A stretch of DNA of 64,000 bases, taken from IMG/VR virus record IMGVR_UViG_3300044535_000374, positions 1 to 64,000 of that record, one strand, 5' to 3'. Shown here one piece after another: positions 35,228 through 43,012 of this stretch (positions are counted from its first letter, which is position 1; every line of letters starts with the position of its first letter). The position numbers and the translations under genes were made by a program. This DNA comes from a virus. The notes beneath the pieces were generated by a model. The model had not been told where the DNA came from, searched no databases, and worked only from the letters and a program-made list of their open reading frames with translations.

Positions 35228-35521
35228 ATGAAAAATCTGAGAACAAAAAATGGTTTACAAGTTAACCAAATCGGAGAGACAAAAGACCTAATTTTAGGTT
35301 TAGTAGCAGGACAAAAATCATTCCTAGCATGGAATAAGTCTGATGGCAAACAGCACCACAACAAGCATAGGAGCAAGTTTGACCTGATGTTTGAGGAACC
35401 TGTGAGCAATGAAAGGTTTGTGGTGGTTAAAAAATGGGGTAACAGGCTATCAGCTAATATCCTAGAAAGAGAGCCAAAGAAAACCAAGTCTGTAGTTAAA
35501 TGTATCAAAATTACAATCTAA
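35228..35521 (+). CDS. Basic hypothetical protein
   Basis: 97 residues, basic (KQHHNKHRSKFDL, EREPKKTKSVVKC), with short beta strands and no known motif. Its charge suggests nucleic-acid binding. Its stop overlaps the next ATG by one base. Confidence 0.55.
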   Translation: MKNLRTKNGLQVNQIGETKDLILGLVAGQKSFLAWNKSDGKQHHNKHRSKFDLMFEEPVSNERFVVVKKWGNRLSANILEREPKKTKSVVKCIKITI

Positions 35522-35928
35522 TGTCAGACAAAATCCAAAGGCTAATTGATGAGCTAAAGCAAGAATGCCTAAAGGATAATAAAAGATGTGTTGTCATCCT
35601 CAAGAAAATTGGGGATGATGACATTCATCAAAAAATTATTCACTATGTTGTCAATCGTATTACTCAAATTTATAATGTATCTGTGGAAGAAATCATTTCA
35701 TGGAGAAAATCATCAGATGCTAAGCAAGCAAAAAAGATGATAGTTTTTATCCTTATAAATAGGTACGCCATAAAAGTTTCCCATTTGGCTAACTATTTAG
35801 GAGTGAGCTGTCAATCAATTAGTTACATGGCATCTAACCCTAATTCAGTGTATGCGATTAATAATTATAAATTATTTGTGTCTAAAATAGAAGATGAATT
35901 AAGCAATGCATTAGATTTGCAATCTTAA
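35521..35928 (+). CDS. Helix-turn-helix protein resembling DnaA domain IV
   Basis: 135 residues from the ATG at 35521, which shares a base with the previous stop; an earlier ATG at 35500 is less likely. The C-terminal half VSVEEIISWRKSSDAKQAKKM then ANYLGVSCQSISYM resembles the DNA-binding domain IV of DnaA or an HTH of that class. The first 60 residues are helical. It could bind the replication origin or regulate early genes. The match is weaker than for the 39.8 kb protein. Confidence 0.5.
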   Translation: MSDKIQRLIDELKQECLKDNKRCVVILKKIGDDDIHQKIIHYVVNRITQIYNVSVEEIISWRKSSDAKQAKKMIVFILINRYAIKVSHLANYLGVSCQSISYMASNPNSVYAINNYKLFVSKIEDELSNALDLQS

Positions 35929-35937
35929 TTTTTTGAT

Positions 35938-36048
35938 ATGAATATAGACATGAACGACATTGAGCAGGTAAAAAAGGCATTGGCAATCCTAGAAGCACAA
36001 AGAGAGATTCTAATTAAACAACTAAGGAAACTAATTTATCAATCATGA
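35938..36048 (+). CDS. Tiny helical peptide (36 aa)
   Basis: 36 residues forming one heptad-like helix (NDIEQVKKALAILEAQREIL). The stop overlaps the next ATG (ATGA). Short but well packed between genes; coding is likely. Confidence 0.45.
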   Translation: MNIDMNDIEQVKKALAILEAQREILIKQLRKLIYQS

Positions 36049-36398
36049 AATCATTTACCGAAAGAGAGGTATTGCTACAGGTAAAACGAGTATACTCAAA
36101 GGATGAGGTCATTGCAGAGTTACATAGGCAGATAAAGGATTATGGTTTTCAGGTAGGCATTCTAGAATCAGAGATAGCAGAACTAAAGGATGAGAACGAA
36201 AAACTTCGTAAACTAGGCACCTTAAACAGACAGGAGGAGTACACTAAAAATATTCTAAATCAGTTAAAAGGGGAAAGAGAAAGGAAGAATAAGTTCAAAA
36301 GAAATTCCGAACTATGGATGACAAAGTACCATCAATTGCTTAATTTTCAAACCACATCACCACATCTACAACCATTGGACATAGATGATGATGAATAA
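36045..36398 (+). CDS. Coiled-coil protein
   Basis: 117 residues. A long coiled coil covers about residues 20-90 (LESEIAELKDENEKLRKLG, LNQLKGERERKNKF). It ends with an acidic tail DIDDDE. No enzyme motif. It may act as a dimeric adaptor; function unknown. Confidence 0.55.
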   Translation: MKSFTEREVLLQVKRVYSKDEVIAELHRQIKDYGFQVGILESEIAELKDENEKLRKLGTLNRQEEYTKNILNQLKGERERKNKFKRNSELWMTKYHQLLNFQTTSPHLQPLDIDDDE

Positions 36399-36409
36399 AA
36401 AAACAAACA

Positions 36410-37030
36410 ATGGTTTTAAATTCAAACATACCAAGTTTTAAAGGTGTAGTAAGGAAATCTTACTTTACGAAAGAAGATGCGGACATGAACGAGTATTACA
36501 ATGTGTATGTATTTGGCATCCAATCATGTGGAGGTAAGATACTTACATTCCATGTGTTAACTGATTCAGGCATGTTAAGGAGTAGAGTTCCAATATCAGA
36601 GATATACACTAGAGTTCCCACAAACGACATCCCATTCAACTACAAACAGCTATGGGATTGCTTTAGCGAGAATGTATCTGTTATTGAGTATGATTTCTTA
36701 GCTTATCACAGGTGTCAAGTAGTTTTAAGGGATGGCAGTAAGGTATGGGCTACATACATATTGACTATTGATTGGTATAACAATCCTTACAGCGATGAAC
36801 CTTCTGACTACAAATGCGGTCACTTACTTGAGTCTGATGATGGGTATCTCATGTGCATGCCTAACAACAGAATATTTTGGAAGGATAGCAATTGGGTTAC
36901 AAAGCAGTTACCTGAAGATTTAAAACAATTTAAGGTTGACACTAACCTAGATTCCGTTGAGAATCAATCAGATAAATGGATAGTAGAGGATACGAATTCC
37001 TTTTACTACGATATAATAGAAAACAAATAA
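36410..37030 (+). CDS. Hypothetical protein, aromatic and beta-rich
   Basis: 206 residues with many Tyr, Trp and Asp and alternating strands (GVVRKSYFTKEDADMNEYYN, WIVEDTNSFYYDI). No signal peptide. It is the largest unknown protein of the early small-gene cluster. No family recognised. Confidence 0.6.
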   Translation: MVLNSNIPSFKGVVRKSYFTKEDADMNEYYNVYVFGIQSCGGKILTFHVLTDSGMLRSRVPISEIYTRVPTNDIPFNYKQLWDCFSENVSVIEYDFLAYHRCQVVLRDGSKVWATYILTIDWYNNPYSDEPSDYKCGHLLESDDGYLMCMPNNRIFWKDSNWVTKQLPEDLKQFKVDTNLDSVENQSDKWIVEDTNSFYYDIIENK

Positions 37031-37033
37031 CCT

Positions 37034-37234
37034 ATGACACCAAAAGAAAAAGCAAAAGAATTATTTGATAAATATTTTGAGGTAACAAATAATTATTATC
37101 AAGCTAAAGAATGTGCATTAATAGCAGTAGATGAAATATTAGATTTAAAGCATATAGTAACATTAAGAAGGAATATGCACGAAATGGAATTAGAATATTG
37201 GATGGAAGTTAAACAAGAAATAGAAAACCTATAA
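37034..37234 (+). CDS. Small helical protein, conserved style
   Basis: 66 residues beginning TPKEKAKELFDKYFEV and continuing with KECALIAVDEIL. This KAKELxxK...AKxxALIxVDEIL pattern is frequent in short proteins of Bacteroidota phages. Role unknown. Confidence 0.6.
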   Translation: MTPKEKAKELFDKYFEVTNNYYQAKECALIAVDEILDLKHIVTLRRNMHEMELEYWMEVKQEIENL

Positions 37235-37250
37235 CCAAAACAAATAACCT

Positions 37251-37478
37251 ATGGATTGCGAAAATGGATGGAAAGGAAATTGCTGTTGTAATTGCACAAG
37301 ACAAATACCATTATTTAAACACCCAATGAATAAAGGAGAAGGTAAAGGAAGTATTTCAGAAAGTATGGGGTTTGCTTGTACTGCATTTTGGGATATGGAT
37401 AAGACAGAAGGAATGATATTTTTTGATAACCCACATGGAATATGCGAAATGCATAATAGAAAAAACCAAAATAAATAA
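37251..37478 (+). CDS. Cys-rich small protein
   Basis: 75 residues with a dense N-terminal Cys cluster (Cys3, Cys11, Cys12, Cys13, Cys15), Cys43 and a C-terminal CEMH. It probably binds a metal. The N-terminal pattern GNCCCNCTRQIPLFKHP recalls small phage proteins of unknown function that bind zinc. No enzyme motif. Confidence 0.6.
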   Translation: MDCENGWKGNCCCNCTRQIPLFKHPMNKGEGKGSISESMGFACTAFWDMDKTEGMIFFDNPHGICEMHNRKNQNK

Positions 37479-37481
37479 CAT

Positions 37482-37811
37482 ATGGAAAAGTCGTACTATG
37501 CTATTATACCTGCATCTGTCAGGTATGATAAGAAGCTAACGCCCAATTCTAAGCTATTGTATGGGGAAATCACAGCCCTATGCAATGAGAAAGGCTATTG
37601 TTGGGCAAATAACACATACTTTAGCACATTATACAAGGTATCTAACAGAACCATCACAAATTGGATTAACGAACTAAAAGGAGCAGGTCATATCATTGTA
37701 AACTATGAGAGGGCAGATGTAGAAGGATACTCAAAAAGGTATATTATGTTGGCTGATACAAGCATCCATGCTAAGCCAATGGGTAGGAAAAAATCTTCTA
37801 GTACCCCCTGA
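37482..37811 (+). CDS. Helix-turn-helix replication-type protein
   Basis: 109 residues. The start YYAIIPASVRYDKKLTPNSK followed by LLYGEITALCNEKGYCW and an HTH (TYFSTLYKVSNRTITNWINELKGAG) matches the HTH_36-type N-terminal domain found in phage and plasmid replication proteins. It ends at the first copy of a TACCCCC repeat array, and the helicase gene follows 140 bases later. It is therefore the natural candidate to bind that array. Confidence 0.7.
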   Translation: MEKSYYAIIPASVRYDKKLTPNSKLLYGEITALCNEKGYCWANNTYFSTLYKVSNRTITNWINELKGAGHIIVNYERADVEGYSKRYIMLADTSIHAKPMGRKKSSSTP

Positions 37812-37891
37812 AAATAATTTCTATACCCCCATGAAGAAATTTTCTATACCCCCCTGAAAAAAACTTCATACCCCCATGAAAAAATTTTCTA
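37802..37891 (+). repeat. Four iteron-like TACCCCC repeats, 22-23 bp apart
   Basis: TACCCCC begins at 37802, 37824, 37847 and 37869. Each copy is followed by a related TGAAAAAATTTTC-like segment. The spacing of 22, 23 and 22 bases is about two helical turns, so proteins bound at each would lie on one face of DNA. The first copy overlaps the end of the HTH gene. This is the usual form of replication iterons. Confidence 0.75.
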
Positions 37892-37895
37892 CCAT

Positions 37896-37942
37896 AATAA
37901 TACAATGAATAATACAAGGAATAATACATTAATAATAATACA
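37896..37942 (+). repeat. Four AT-rich AATAATACA repeats, unwinding-element-like
   Basis: AATAATACA occurs at 37896, 37908, 37920 and 37934. The first three are exactly 12 bases apart, the last 14. They lie directly after the iterons and end 9 bases before the helicase ATG. Tandem AT-rich 12- or 13-mers next to iterons are typical of DNA unwinding elements in replication origins. Confidence 0.7.
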
Positions 37943-37951
37943 TACTATACT

Positions 37952-39754
37952 ATGAGTAATACTATAACAGAGAACAATATTTTAGAGAGTTTAATAAGCA
38001 TTTATCCTAGTATGTTGAAGACTAATGATGTGAAATATATATCAGTAGCCAATGCCTTGACATGGATTAAGATAGGTAGATGGGCTGATAAGGTTTCTCA
38101 GGTTAAGAATGGTGTACTCAATAAGAAAGAACTTCCTGCAATTATATGGGGAGGTCAGTTCAAGGCAGGAGATAGAACTAACGAAGGTATCAGTCACTAC
38201 TCAGGGTTAGCTCCATTAGACTTTGACATGAAGGATTCTACAGATGAAGAGATACAGGATAAGATAGATATGCTAAAGGCAGACCCATTTATCTTAGCTA
38301 TCTGGCGTTCATCTTCTGGGAAAGGTATCCATTGCTTAATGAGAATACAATCACAGGAGGATTACTCAGCACATTACAGAGCTATTATCAGTAAGTATGA
38401 TGGCATTGACCCTGCATGTAGTAACATATCTAGATTATTATTTGTGAGCCATGACCCTGATATCCATGTGAATGAGGAGAGCTTAATATTCACAGATATA
38501 ATCAGAGAGGAGAGATTGATATTACCATCAGAGCCAACACTAGCTACTAAAACAGACTTTAGAAAGCTAGAGATGGTATGTAATCTATTCCTGAATGCTA
38601 AGGAAGGAGAGCGAAATCATAAGATGTTGAAGGCAGGAAGGTTACTTGGTGGATTCATAGCAGGTGGTTTAGTTCAGGAGGATATAGGCGTACAAGCCCT
38701 TTTAGGCGCATTAGAGACACGCAGGCAGGAATTAGGTGAAGATGACTACAGAGCCGCTAAAATCACTTTAAATAACGGATTAGAGCATGGCTTACTATCT
38801 CCTTTGGTAGAGATACAAGATGAGTTTATAAAGATGTCCCTTCAAGAGTCTATGAGAGAGGAGGATTTATATAAGTTCATACAGACAGAACAGGAAGGCT
38901 TAGACTTTCTTCTAAAGTACAAGAGAGGTGAGTTTGATAAAGGATTAGATTGTGGTTATCAAGAGTTAGACCCACACTTTAAGTTTATAAAGAAGGCGTT
39001 GACGGTAGTTTTAGGTCATGGGCATAGCGGTAAGACTTCTTTTGCGTTATGGTTTTTGAACTTGGCCGCTAGACTACACAATTGGAAATGGGCTGTTTAT
39101 TGTGGTGAGAATTCTGTTGAGAGCGTTAGATTGATTCTTAATCAATACTATCTAGGAAAGAGAATTGAAGATAGTAAAGAGGAGGAGATTATAAAATCTA
39201 ATAAGTGGGTAAGTAATAGATTCATCATCCTAAAGAATGAGGATTTACTTGAGCCGTATCAAGTGCTTGATTTAATTGATAAGGTTAGACAGGTGCATTC
39301 AATTGATGGTGCATTGATTGACCCATTCAATTATCTTAAGCTAGCAGGTAAGGAAAGATATAACGCTGTGATTGATGCGTATACTCAGTTCAGGAACTAC
39401 TCATTGAAGACAGGTATAAACCTTTGGTTAACAGCACATACGAATACCGAGTCTCAGAGAGAGGACAGGATGCCTACACCTGCACATGCAGAGATGGGTT
39501 CAATGCTATACAACAAGGCAGACCAATTCATATGCGTACACAGACACAGCTATGATGATGTGGATGGAGGTATAAAGAATAATGGATGTTCTGTTTATGT
39601 AGCTAAGACTGATAGAGACCAATTGTATGGATTAGTAAAAGGTAAATACAAAGAGCCTATTGAGTTCAGATACACACGTGTTGGATTCATTGACCAATAT
39701 GGACTATTCCCATTAGCATCGCATAACAATATACAATCTGAAATAAATTTCTAG
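37952..39754 (+). CDS. Primase-helicase: BT4734-like N-domain plus DnaB-type helicase
   Basis: 600 residues. The N-terminal 180 residues match the BT4734-like primase-associated domain: acidic LDFDMK (89-94), SSSGKGIHCLMR (120-131) and SNISRLLFVSHDP. The C-terminal RecA-like ATPase has Walker A GHGHSGKT (355-362), Walker B ALIDPFN (454-460) and LWLTAHTNTE. It would unwind and prime phage DNA. It starts at the edge of the iteron/AT-repeat cluster. Both core motifs look intact. No DNA polymerase is seen in the window, so replication probably uses the host polymerase or one outside it. Confidence 0.88.
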   Translation: MSNTITENNILESLISIYPSMLKTNDVKYISVANALTWIKIGRWADKVSQVKNGVLNKKELPAIIWGGQFKAGDRTNEGISHYSGLAPLDFDMKDSTDEEIQDKIDMLKADPFILAIWRSSSGKGIHCLMRIQSQEDYSAHYRAIISKYDGIDPACSNISRLLFVSHDPDIHVNEESLIFTDIIREERLILPSEPTLATKTDFRKLEMVCNLFLNAKEGERNHKMLKAGRLLGGFIAGGLVQEDIGVQALLGALETRRQELGEDDYRAAKITLNNGLEHGLLSPLVEIQDEFIKMSLQESMREEDLYKFIQTEQEGLDFLLKYKRGEFDKGLDCGYQELDPHFKFIKKALTVVLGHGHSGKTSFALWFLNLAARLHNWKWAVYCGENSVESVRLILNQYYLGKRIEDSKEEEIIKSNKWVSNRFIILKNEDLLEPYQVLDLIDKVRQVHSIDGALIDPFNYLKLAGKERYNAVIDAYTQFRNYSLKTGINLWLTAHTNTESQREDRMPTPAHAEMGSMLYNKADQFICVHRHSYDDVDGGIKNNGCSVYVAKTDRDQLYGLVKGKYKEPIEFRYTRVGFIDQYGLFPLASHNNIQSEINF

Positions 39755-39760
39755 ATATAT

Positions 39761-39791
39761 TTTGTTTGTATACAACATTTACTTAATTTTG
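39761..39791 (+). promoter_or_regulatory. Promoter TTTG-N19-TAATTTTG
   Basis: TTTG at 39761-39764 and TAATTTTG at 39784-39791, 19 bases apart, match the Bacteroidota consensus. The DnaA-domain-IV-like gene starts at 39803, 11 bases after the box. Confidence 0.75.
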
Positions 39792-39802
39792 AAAAAAAAG
39801 CG

Positions 39803-40396
39803 ATGATTAGTGAAAATGAGTACTTAGAAGAAGTTACTAAGCTGTACAAAAAAACACTAGAAGACAGGTTAATTAGCAGGTTTAAAAAAGAGTTCCATGA
39901 AAAGATAGGATACACGCCCCATGTTATTACTCTGTATGATGACAGGAGTTATTTGCCTAGAATAAAATTATATGAATTGGTAAATGTAATCAATGATATA
40001 ATGGAGCGTGAGTTTGGTAATAGAAAAATAAACAGGAAGCTAATTAGAATAACATCTATATTAAGAAGTAGAGATGCTACTGAGTATAGATTTATCTACT
40101 TTAAAATAGGTAGATTAATGGGCTATAACCTTAAGGAAATAGGTTCAGAGTTGCAATCAAAATTCTATAAAGGATATGACCATACAACTGTTATTCATGG
40201 GATAAAAACTTTTGATGACCTATTGTCAACTAGTCAATCATTTGCACTTAGGTATCAGCACGTAATTGATAACATTAGAAAAATATACGAAAAAGAAAAT
40301 GAAAATGATGGAAGTAAAGGGATTGGAGAACAGTATACCTGTGAGGAAAATATACTTGGACACGAAGCAGGAAGTGAGCTACAAGTCAATATGTGA
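39803..40396 (+). CDS. DnaA-domain-IV-like DNA-binding protein
   Basis: 197 residues. Residues about 70-155 match the DnaA C-terminal DNA-binding domain: RKLIRITSILRSRDATEYRF, FKIGRLMGYNLKEIGSEL and the signature YDHTTVIHGIKTF (DnaA consensus DHTTVLHA). There is no AAA+ ATPase domain, so it cannot replace full DnaA. It probably binds DnaA-box-like sites or regulates replication. It has its own promoter directly after the helicase gene. Confidence 0.7.
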   Translation: MISENEYLEEVTKLYKKTLEDRLISRFKKEFHEKIGYTPHVITLYDDRSYLPRIKLYELVNVINDIMEREFGNRKINRKLIRITSILRSRDATEYRFIYFKIGRLMGYNLKEIGSELQSKFYKGYDHTTVIHGIKTFDDLLSTSQSFALRYQHVIDNIRKIYEKENENDGSKGIGEQYTCEENILGHEAGSELQVNM

Positions 40397-40511
40397 TGCT
40401 AGTAGAAGAACAGGCATAAACCATGAGACTATTAAGAATTCATTAAACCCAATAAAACGAAAGAGGTTCATTGAAGAAAACAGAGAGTTCATATTCAGAA
40501 TAATAAAATAA
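40299..40511 (+). CDS. Small basic DNA-binding-like protein (NUMOD1-like)
   Basis: About 70 residues; the start is uncertain (ATG at 40299, 40305 or 40308; a further one at 40266). The segment VSYKSICDASRRTGINHETIKNSLN is a helix-turn-helix of the NUMOD1 type that accompanies homing endonucleases, but here without a nuclease. It overlaps the end of the DnaA-domain-like gene in another frame. It may be a remnant of a homing endonuclease or a small regulator. Confidence 0.5.
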   Translation: MKMMEVKGLENSIPVRKIYLDTKQEVSYKSICDASRRTGINHETIKNSLNPIKRKRFIEENREFIFRIIK

Positions 40512-40517
40512 ACACAA

Positions 40518-40643
40518 ATGAAAAACCTATTAAACACAAAGAAAGTAGCCATTGACATCGTAAAAGGATTTGGATTCCATGTAGTATATTGGGATTCTTG
40601 GCATATTATGATTGGGTGTTTTGTATTCACAATTGAAATCTAA
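40518..40643 (+). CDS. Tiny protein (41 aa)
   Basis: 41 residues starting MKNLLNTKKVAIDIVKGFG, hydrophobic towards the end (HIMIGCFVFTIEI). Gaps of six and four bases to its neighbours support coding. Unknown function. Confidence 0.45.
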   Translation: MKNLLNTKKVAIDIVKGFGFHVVYWDSWHIMIGCFVFTIEI

Positions 40644-40647
40644 GACT

Positions 40648-40776
40648 ATGAAACATCTTATAAAGAAAGCAGGACAACTATCATTTTTCCTTCTAGTATC
40701 TGTGCCATTGGCTTGTACCTTGTATTTGACAGCACATGTTATCTTTGAAGTTAAACGGATAATCAAGTCTATATGA
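40648..40776 (+). CDS. Small membrane peptide (42 aa)
   Basis: 42 residues with one clear transmembrane helix (SFFLLVSVPLACTLYLTA) flanked by basic ends. Overlaps the next gene as ATGA. Likely an inner-membrane peptide of unknown role. Confidence 0.5.
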   Translation: MKHLIKKAGQLSFFLLVSVPLACTLYLTAHVIFEVKRIIKSI

Positions 40777-41048
40777 AAATAAATTCAAAATATTTTTGGC
40801 TAATTATATGCATTGTGTTTTTGATAAGCTGTTACTCAGAAATGACTAGCAAAAAGCTAGAAGCTAAAATAGCTGAGCTAGAGGCTGAAAATAACAGGCT
40901 TATATCTGTAAACGATTCACTATTCAATGAGAATTTTGTTAACAGACAGATAATTAGCAGATATGAGATTGGCATTGACATGTACAAGGAACAGCACCCA
41001 AGAGAGGCTCTTGAAATATTAGAAATCATTTTAAATAAAACAGAATAA
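40773..41048 (+). CDS. Putative lipoprotein with coiled coil
   Basis: 91 residues. An N-terminal signal with lipobox-like end (FWLIICIVFLISC) is followed by a coiled coil (SKKLEAKIAELEAENNRLISV). The Cys at about residue 20 could be lipidated. An outer-membrane-anchored coiled coil resembles small spanin components, but it lies far from the lysis genes. Function uncertain. Confidence 0.55.
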   Translation: MKINSKYFWLIICIVFLISCYSEMTSKKLEAKIAELEAENNRLISVNDSLFNENFVNRQIISRYEIGIDMYKEQHPREALEILEIILNKTE

Positions 41049-41050
41049 TT

Positions 41051-41158
41051 ATGGAATGGCTTAAGTATCTACAAATAACACTAGCAGTAATATGTTGGAT
41101 TTTTATGGGAATCTATGTTTATCTAAGAGTAAAAGAAATTCGCAATGAACGTAAATAA
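41051..41158 (+). CDS. Tiny membrane peptide (35 aa)
   Basis: 35 residues with a single transmembrane helix (YLQITLAVICWIFMGIYVYL) and a basic tail. Overlaps the next gene by 14 bases. Unknown role. Confidence 0.45.
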   Translation: MEWLKYLQITLAVICWIFMGIYVYLRVKEIRNERK

Positions 41159-41459
41159 AATAGGAGCAGAAATAGCGTCTCTAATGAGACTGATGAAAGC
41201 ATCAGCTTTATATGCAGAAAGCGTAAGGCAGTATCCGATATCTACAGAGTACAAGAATATATGTTACTCAATTATAAAGGATTATAACAAGTTATCTAAC
41301 GCAATTAGGTTTATGAATCCTGGGGCTAAGGCGTTAATAGAGTCAGATATGGAAGATGATAGAGTTCATTACATATCGGAGGTGGTTTTATTGATGAGTC
41401 TAGTCACAGAAGAAGATTGTAAGGATATATTAGAATCTTTGAAAAAATACATAGATTAA
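41145..41459 (+). CDS. Hypothetical helical protein
   Basis: 104 residues, all-helical (IASLMRLMKASALYAESVRQ, VLLMSLVTEEDCKDILESL). No motif recognised. Last gene before the promoter at 41460. Confidence 0.55.
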   Translation: MNVNKIGAEIASLMRLMKASALYAESVRQYPISTEYKNICYSIIKDYNKLSNAIRFMNPGAKALIESDMEDDRVHYISEVVLLMSLVTEEDCKDILESLKKYID

Positions 41460-41491
41460 TTTGGATGTTTACAATCAAGTAACTATATTTG
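41460..41491 (+). promoter_or_regulatory. Promoter TTTG-N20-TATATTTG before the recombination genes
   Basis: TTTG at 41460-41463 and TATATTTG at 41484-41491, 20 bases apart. The DUF3310-like gene starts at 41511. It drives the DUF3310-ERF-exonuclease unit. Confidence 0.75.
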
Positions 41492-41510
41492 TATACCTAA
41501 ACCAAAAGCT

Positions 41511-41750
41511 ATGATGTTTTTTGATGAAAATGAACAAATAACACCAACAAAGGTACAAGTAGGAGGAACGCATTACAATAAAATGAAGATTCAGCCTATT
41601 GAGTTTATATACGAGAACAATATACCATACATGGAGGCAAATGTTATCAAGTATGTATGCAGACACAAGTCTAAGAATGGGTTGCAGGATTTAGAGAAGG
41701 CAAAGCACTATATTGATTTATTAATTGAGAAAGAATATAAAACCAAGTAA
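41511..41750 (+). CDS. DUF3310-type protein
   Basis: 79 residues. The pattern GGTHYNKMKIQPIEFIYENN, EANVIKYVCRHKSKNG and DLEKAKHYIDLLI matches DUF3310, a short family widespread in phages and often placed with nucleotide or recombination genes. Biochemical role is unproven. The stop adjoins the next ATG directly. Confidence 0.85.
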   Translation: MMFFDENEQITPTKVQVGGTHYNKMKIQPIEFIYENNIPYMEANVIKYVCRHKSKNGLQDLEKAKHYIDLLIEKEYKTK

Positions 41751-42164
41751 ATGAAAAACCTAATGAAAGCGTTGGGAGATTTCCAACAAGAATGCCCTGT
41801 TATCCATAAAGATACTATAGGACACAAGTACACATATGCAGATTTACCTAAAATCTACAGCGTTATCAACCCATTACTAAAAAAGCATGGATTAGTTGTA
41901 TCTCAGCCATTACAGGATAATACGATTAAGACAATTCTATACCATGTACCATCAGAAGAATTCTTAGAGTCATCTACGCCAATACCATATGTACAATTAT
42001 TAGGAGGCATGAATGAATACCAAGCATATGGCTCAGGTGTAACTTACTTTAGAAGATACGCCCTATCTAGTATGTTAGGCTTAGTTACTGATAAAGACAC
42101 AGACGCATCAGGAGAGCAGGCATCTTCTAGTAAGACTATACCTACACCACAAAACTTTTTCTAA
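41751..42164 (+). CDS. erf: ERF-family single-strand annealing recombinase
   Basis: 137 residues. Matches ERF/Rad52-like annealing proteins: LGDFQQECPVIHKDT, YTYADLPKIYSVINPLLKKHGLVV, then MNEYQAYGSGVTYFRRYALSSMLGL. It anneals complementary strands in phage recombination and end repair. The short Ser/Thr-rich C-terminus (DASGEQASSS) is typical. Overlaps the exonuclease gene by one base, the usual exonuclease/annealase pairing. Confidence 0.88.
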   Translation: MKNLMKALGDFQQECPVIHKDTIGHKYTYADLPKIYSVINPLLKKHGLVVSQPLQDNTIKTILYHVPSEEFLESSTPIPYVQLLGGMNEYQAYGSGVTYFRRYALSSMLGLVTDKDTDASGEQASSSKTIPTPQNFF

Positions 42165-42955
42165 TGATTGATATTAATGAAAGACCATTGTCGTTTAGCT
42201 CGTTATCTAACTTTGCTATATCGCCACTACACTACATAAAGTATATTACCCAACCTAAAACAACATCCCCTCAGATGCAGTTAGGTAGCCTTGTCCATAC
42301 CCTCATATTGGAACCACAAGAGGCTTCTAAATACATCGTGTCTCCTAAGTTTGACCTTCGTAAGAAGGCAGACAAGGAGGCAAAGGAGGAGTTTGAATTA
42401 GCTAACAAAGGATTAGAGGTTATTGACCCTGATGTTTGGCAACAAGCAAAGGATATGCAAGAGTCAGTGTATTCTTATAAGAAAGCTAAGTCTGTGCTTG
42501 ATAACATGAAAGAAACAGAGAAGCAGTTCGTTATTAATATAATGACTATGCCAATGAGAGGATTCATTGATGGTATTGGGTACATGCTAGATAATCCATA
42601 CATAGTAGAGTTGAAGACATCTAAGACAGCAGACCCTAATGAGGTGCCTAAAGATTTCTTTAATAAGAAGTATTATATCCAAGCGGCTGTGTATACATTA
42701 GCTCTTAGAGAGCTTAAGATGATAGGGATAGATGAATATCCTCCATTCATGTACATCGTAGTTGAAAGTGCTTACCCATATATTACAACAGTTTTTCAAG
42801 CAGACAGAGCTTATGTTGATTATGGAATTCAAGAACTAACTAGATTGCTCGGTGAATTTAAGATGTGGATGGATGCAGGATATCCTGTAAGTGGATACTC
42901 AAAGACAGGTGTTGAAGAGATTCATACACTTGGCTTACCAATGTGGATAAAATAG
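42164..42955 (+). CDS. PD-(D/E)XK exonuclease (DUF3799 / RecE-like), partner of ERF
   Basis: 263 residues. Visible motifs: His45 in GSLVHTLILEP, Asp136 in FIDGIGYML, Glu149-Lys151 in IVELKTS, and QAAVYTLAL (173-181), all in the correct order for RecE/lambda-exo-type nucleases of the DUF3799 family. It would produce 3' single strands for ERF annealing. The active site appears complete. Translation is coupled to erf. Confidence 0.85.
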   Translation: MIDINERPLSFSSLSNFAISPLHYIKYITQPKTTSPQMQLGSLVHTLILEPQEASKYIVSPKFDLRKKADKEAKEEFELANKGLEVIDPDVWQQAKDMQESVYSYKKAKSVLDNMKETEKQFVINIMTMPMRGFIDGIGYMLDNPYIVELKTSKTADPNEVPKDFFNKKYYIQAAVYTLALRELKMIGIDEYPPFMYIVVESAYPYITTVFQADRAYVDYGIQELTRLLGEFKMWMDAGYPVSGYSKTGVEEIHTLGLPMWIK

Positions 42956-42979
42956 GTAGAAAATGTTAATGTTTGTGGG

Positions 42980-42987
42980 TAGTTTTG
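42980..42987 (+). promoter_or_regulatory. TAGTTTTG promoter box
   Basis: A TAnnTTTG box 25 bases before the gene at 43013, in the 57-base gap after the exonuclease gene. No good -33 TTTG is at the expected distance, so it may be weak or activator dependent. Confidence 0.5.
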
Positions 42988-43012
42988 TAAACGAACAAAT
43001 ACAGCAAACAAG

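Noticed and set aside
37802-37891. CRISPR array
   Set aside because: The units are 22-23 bases in total with no distinct spacers. The pattern is tandem iterons.
29709-41496. TTTGTATAC shared by three promoter areas (29709, 39765, 41488)
   Set aside because: It falls at different positions relative to the -33 and -7 boxes, so a common operator is not supported.
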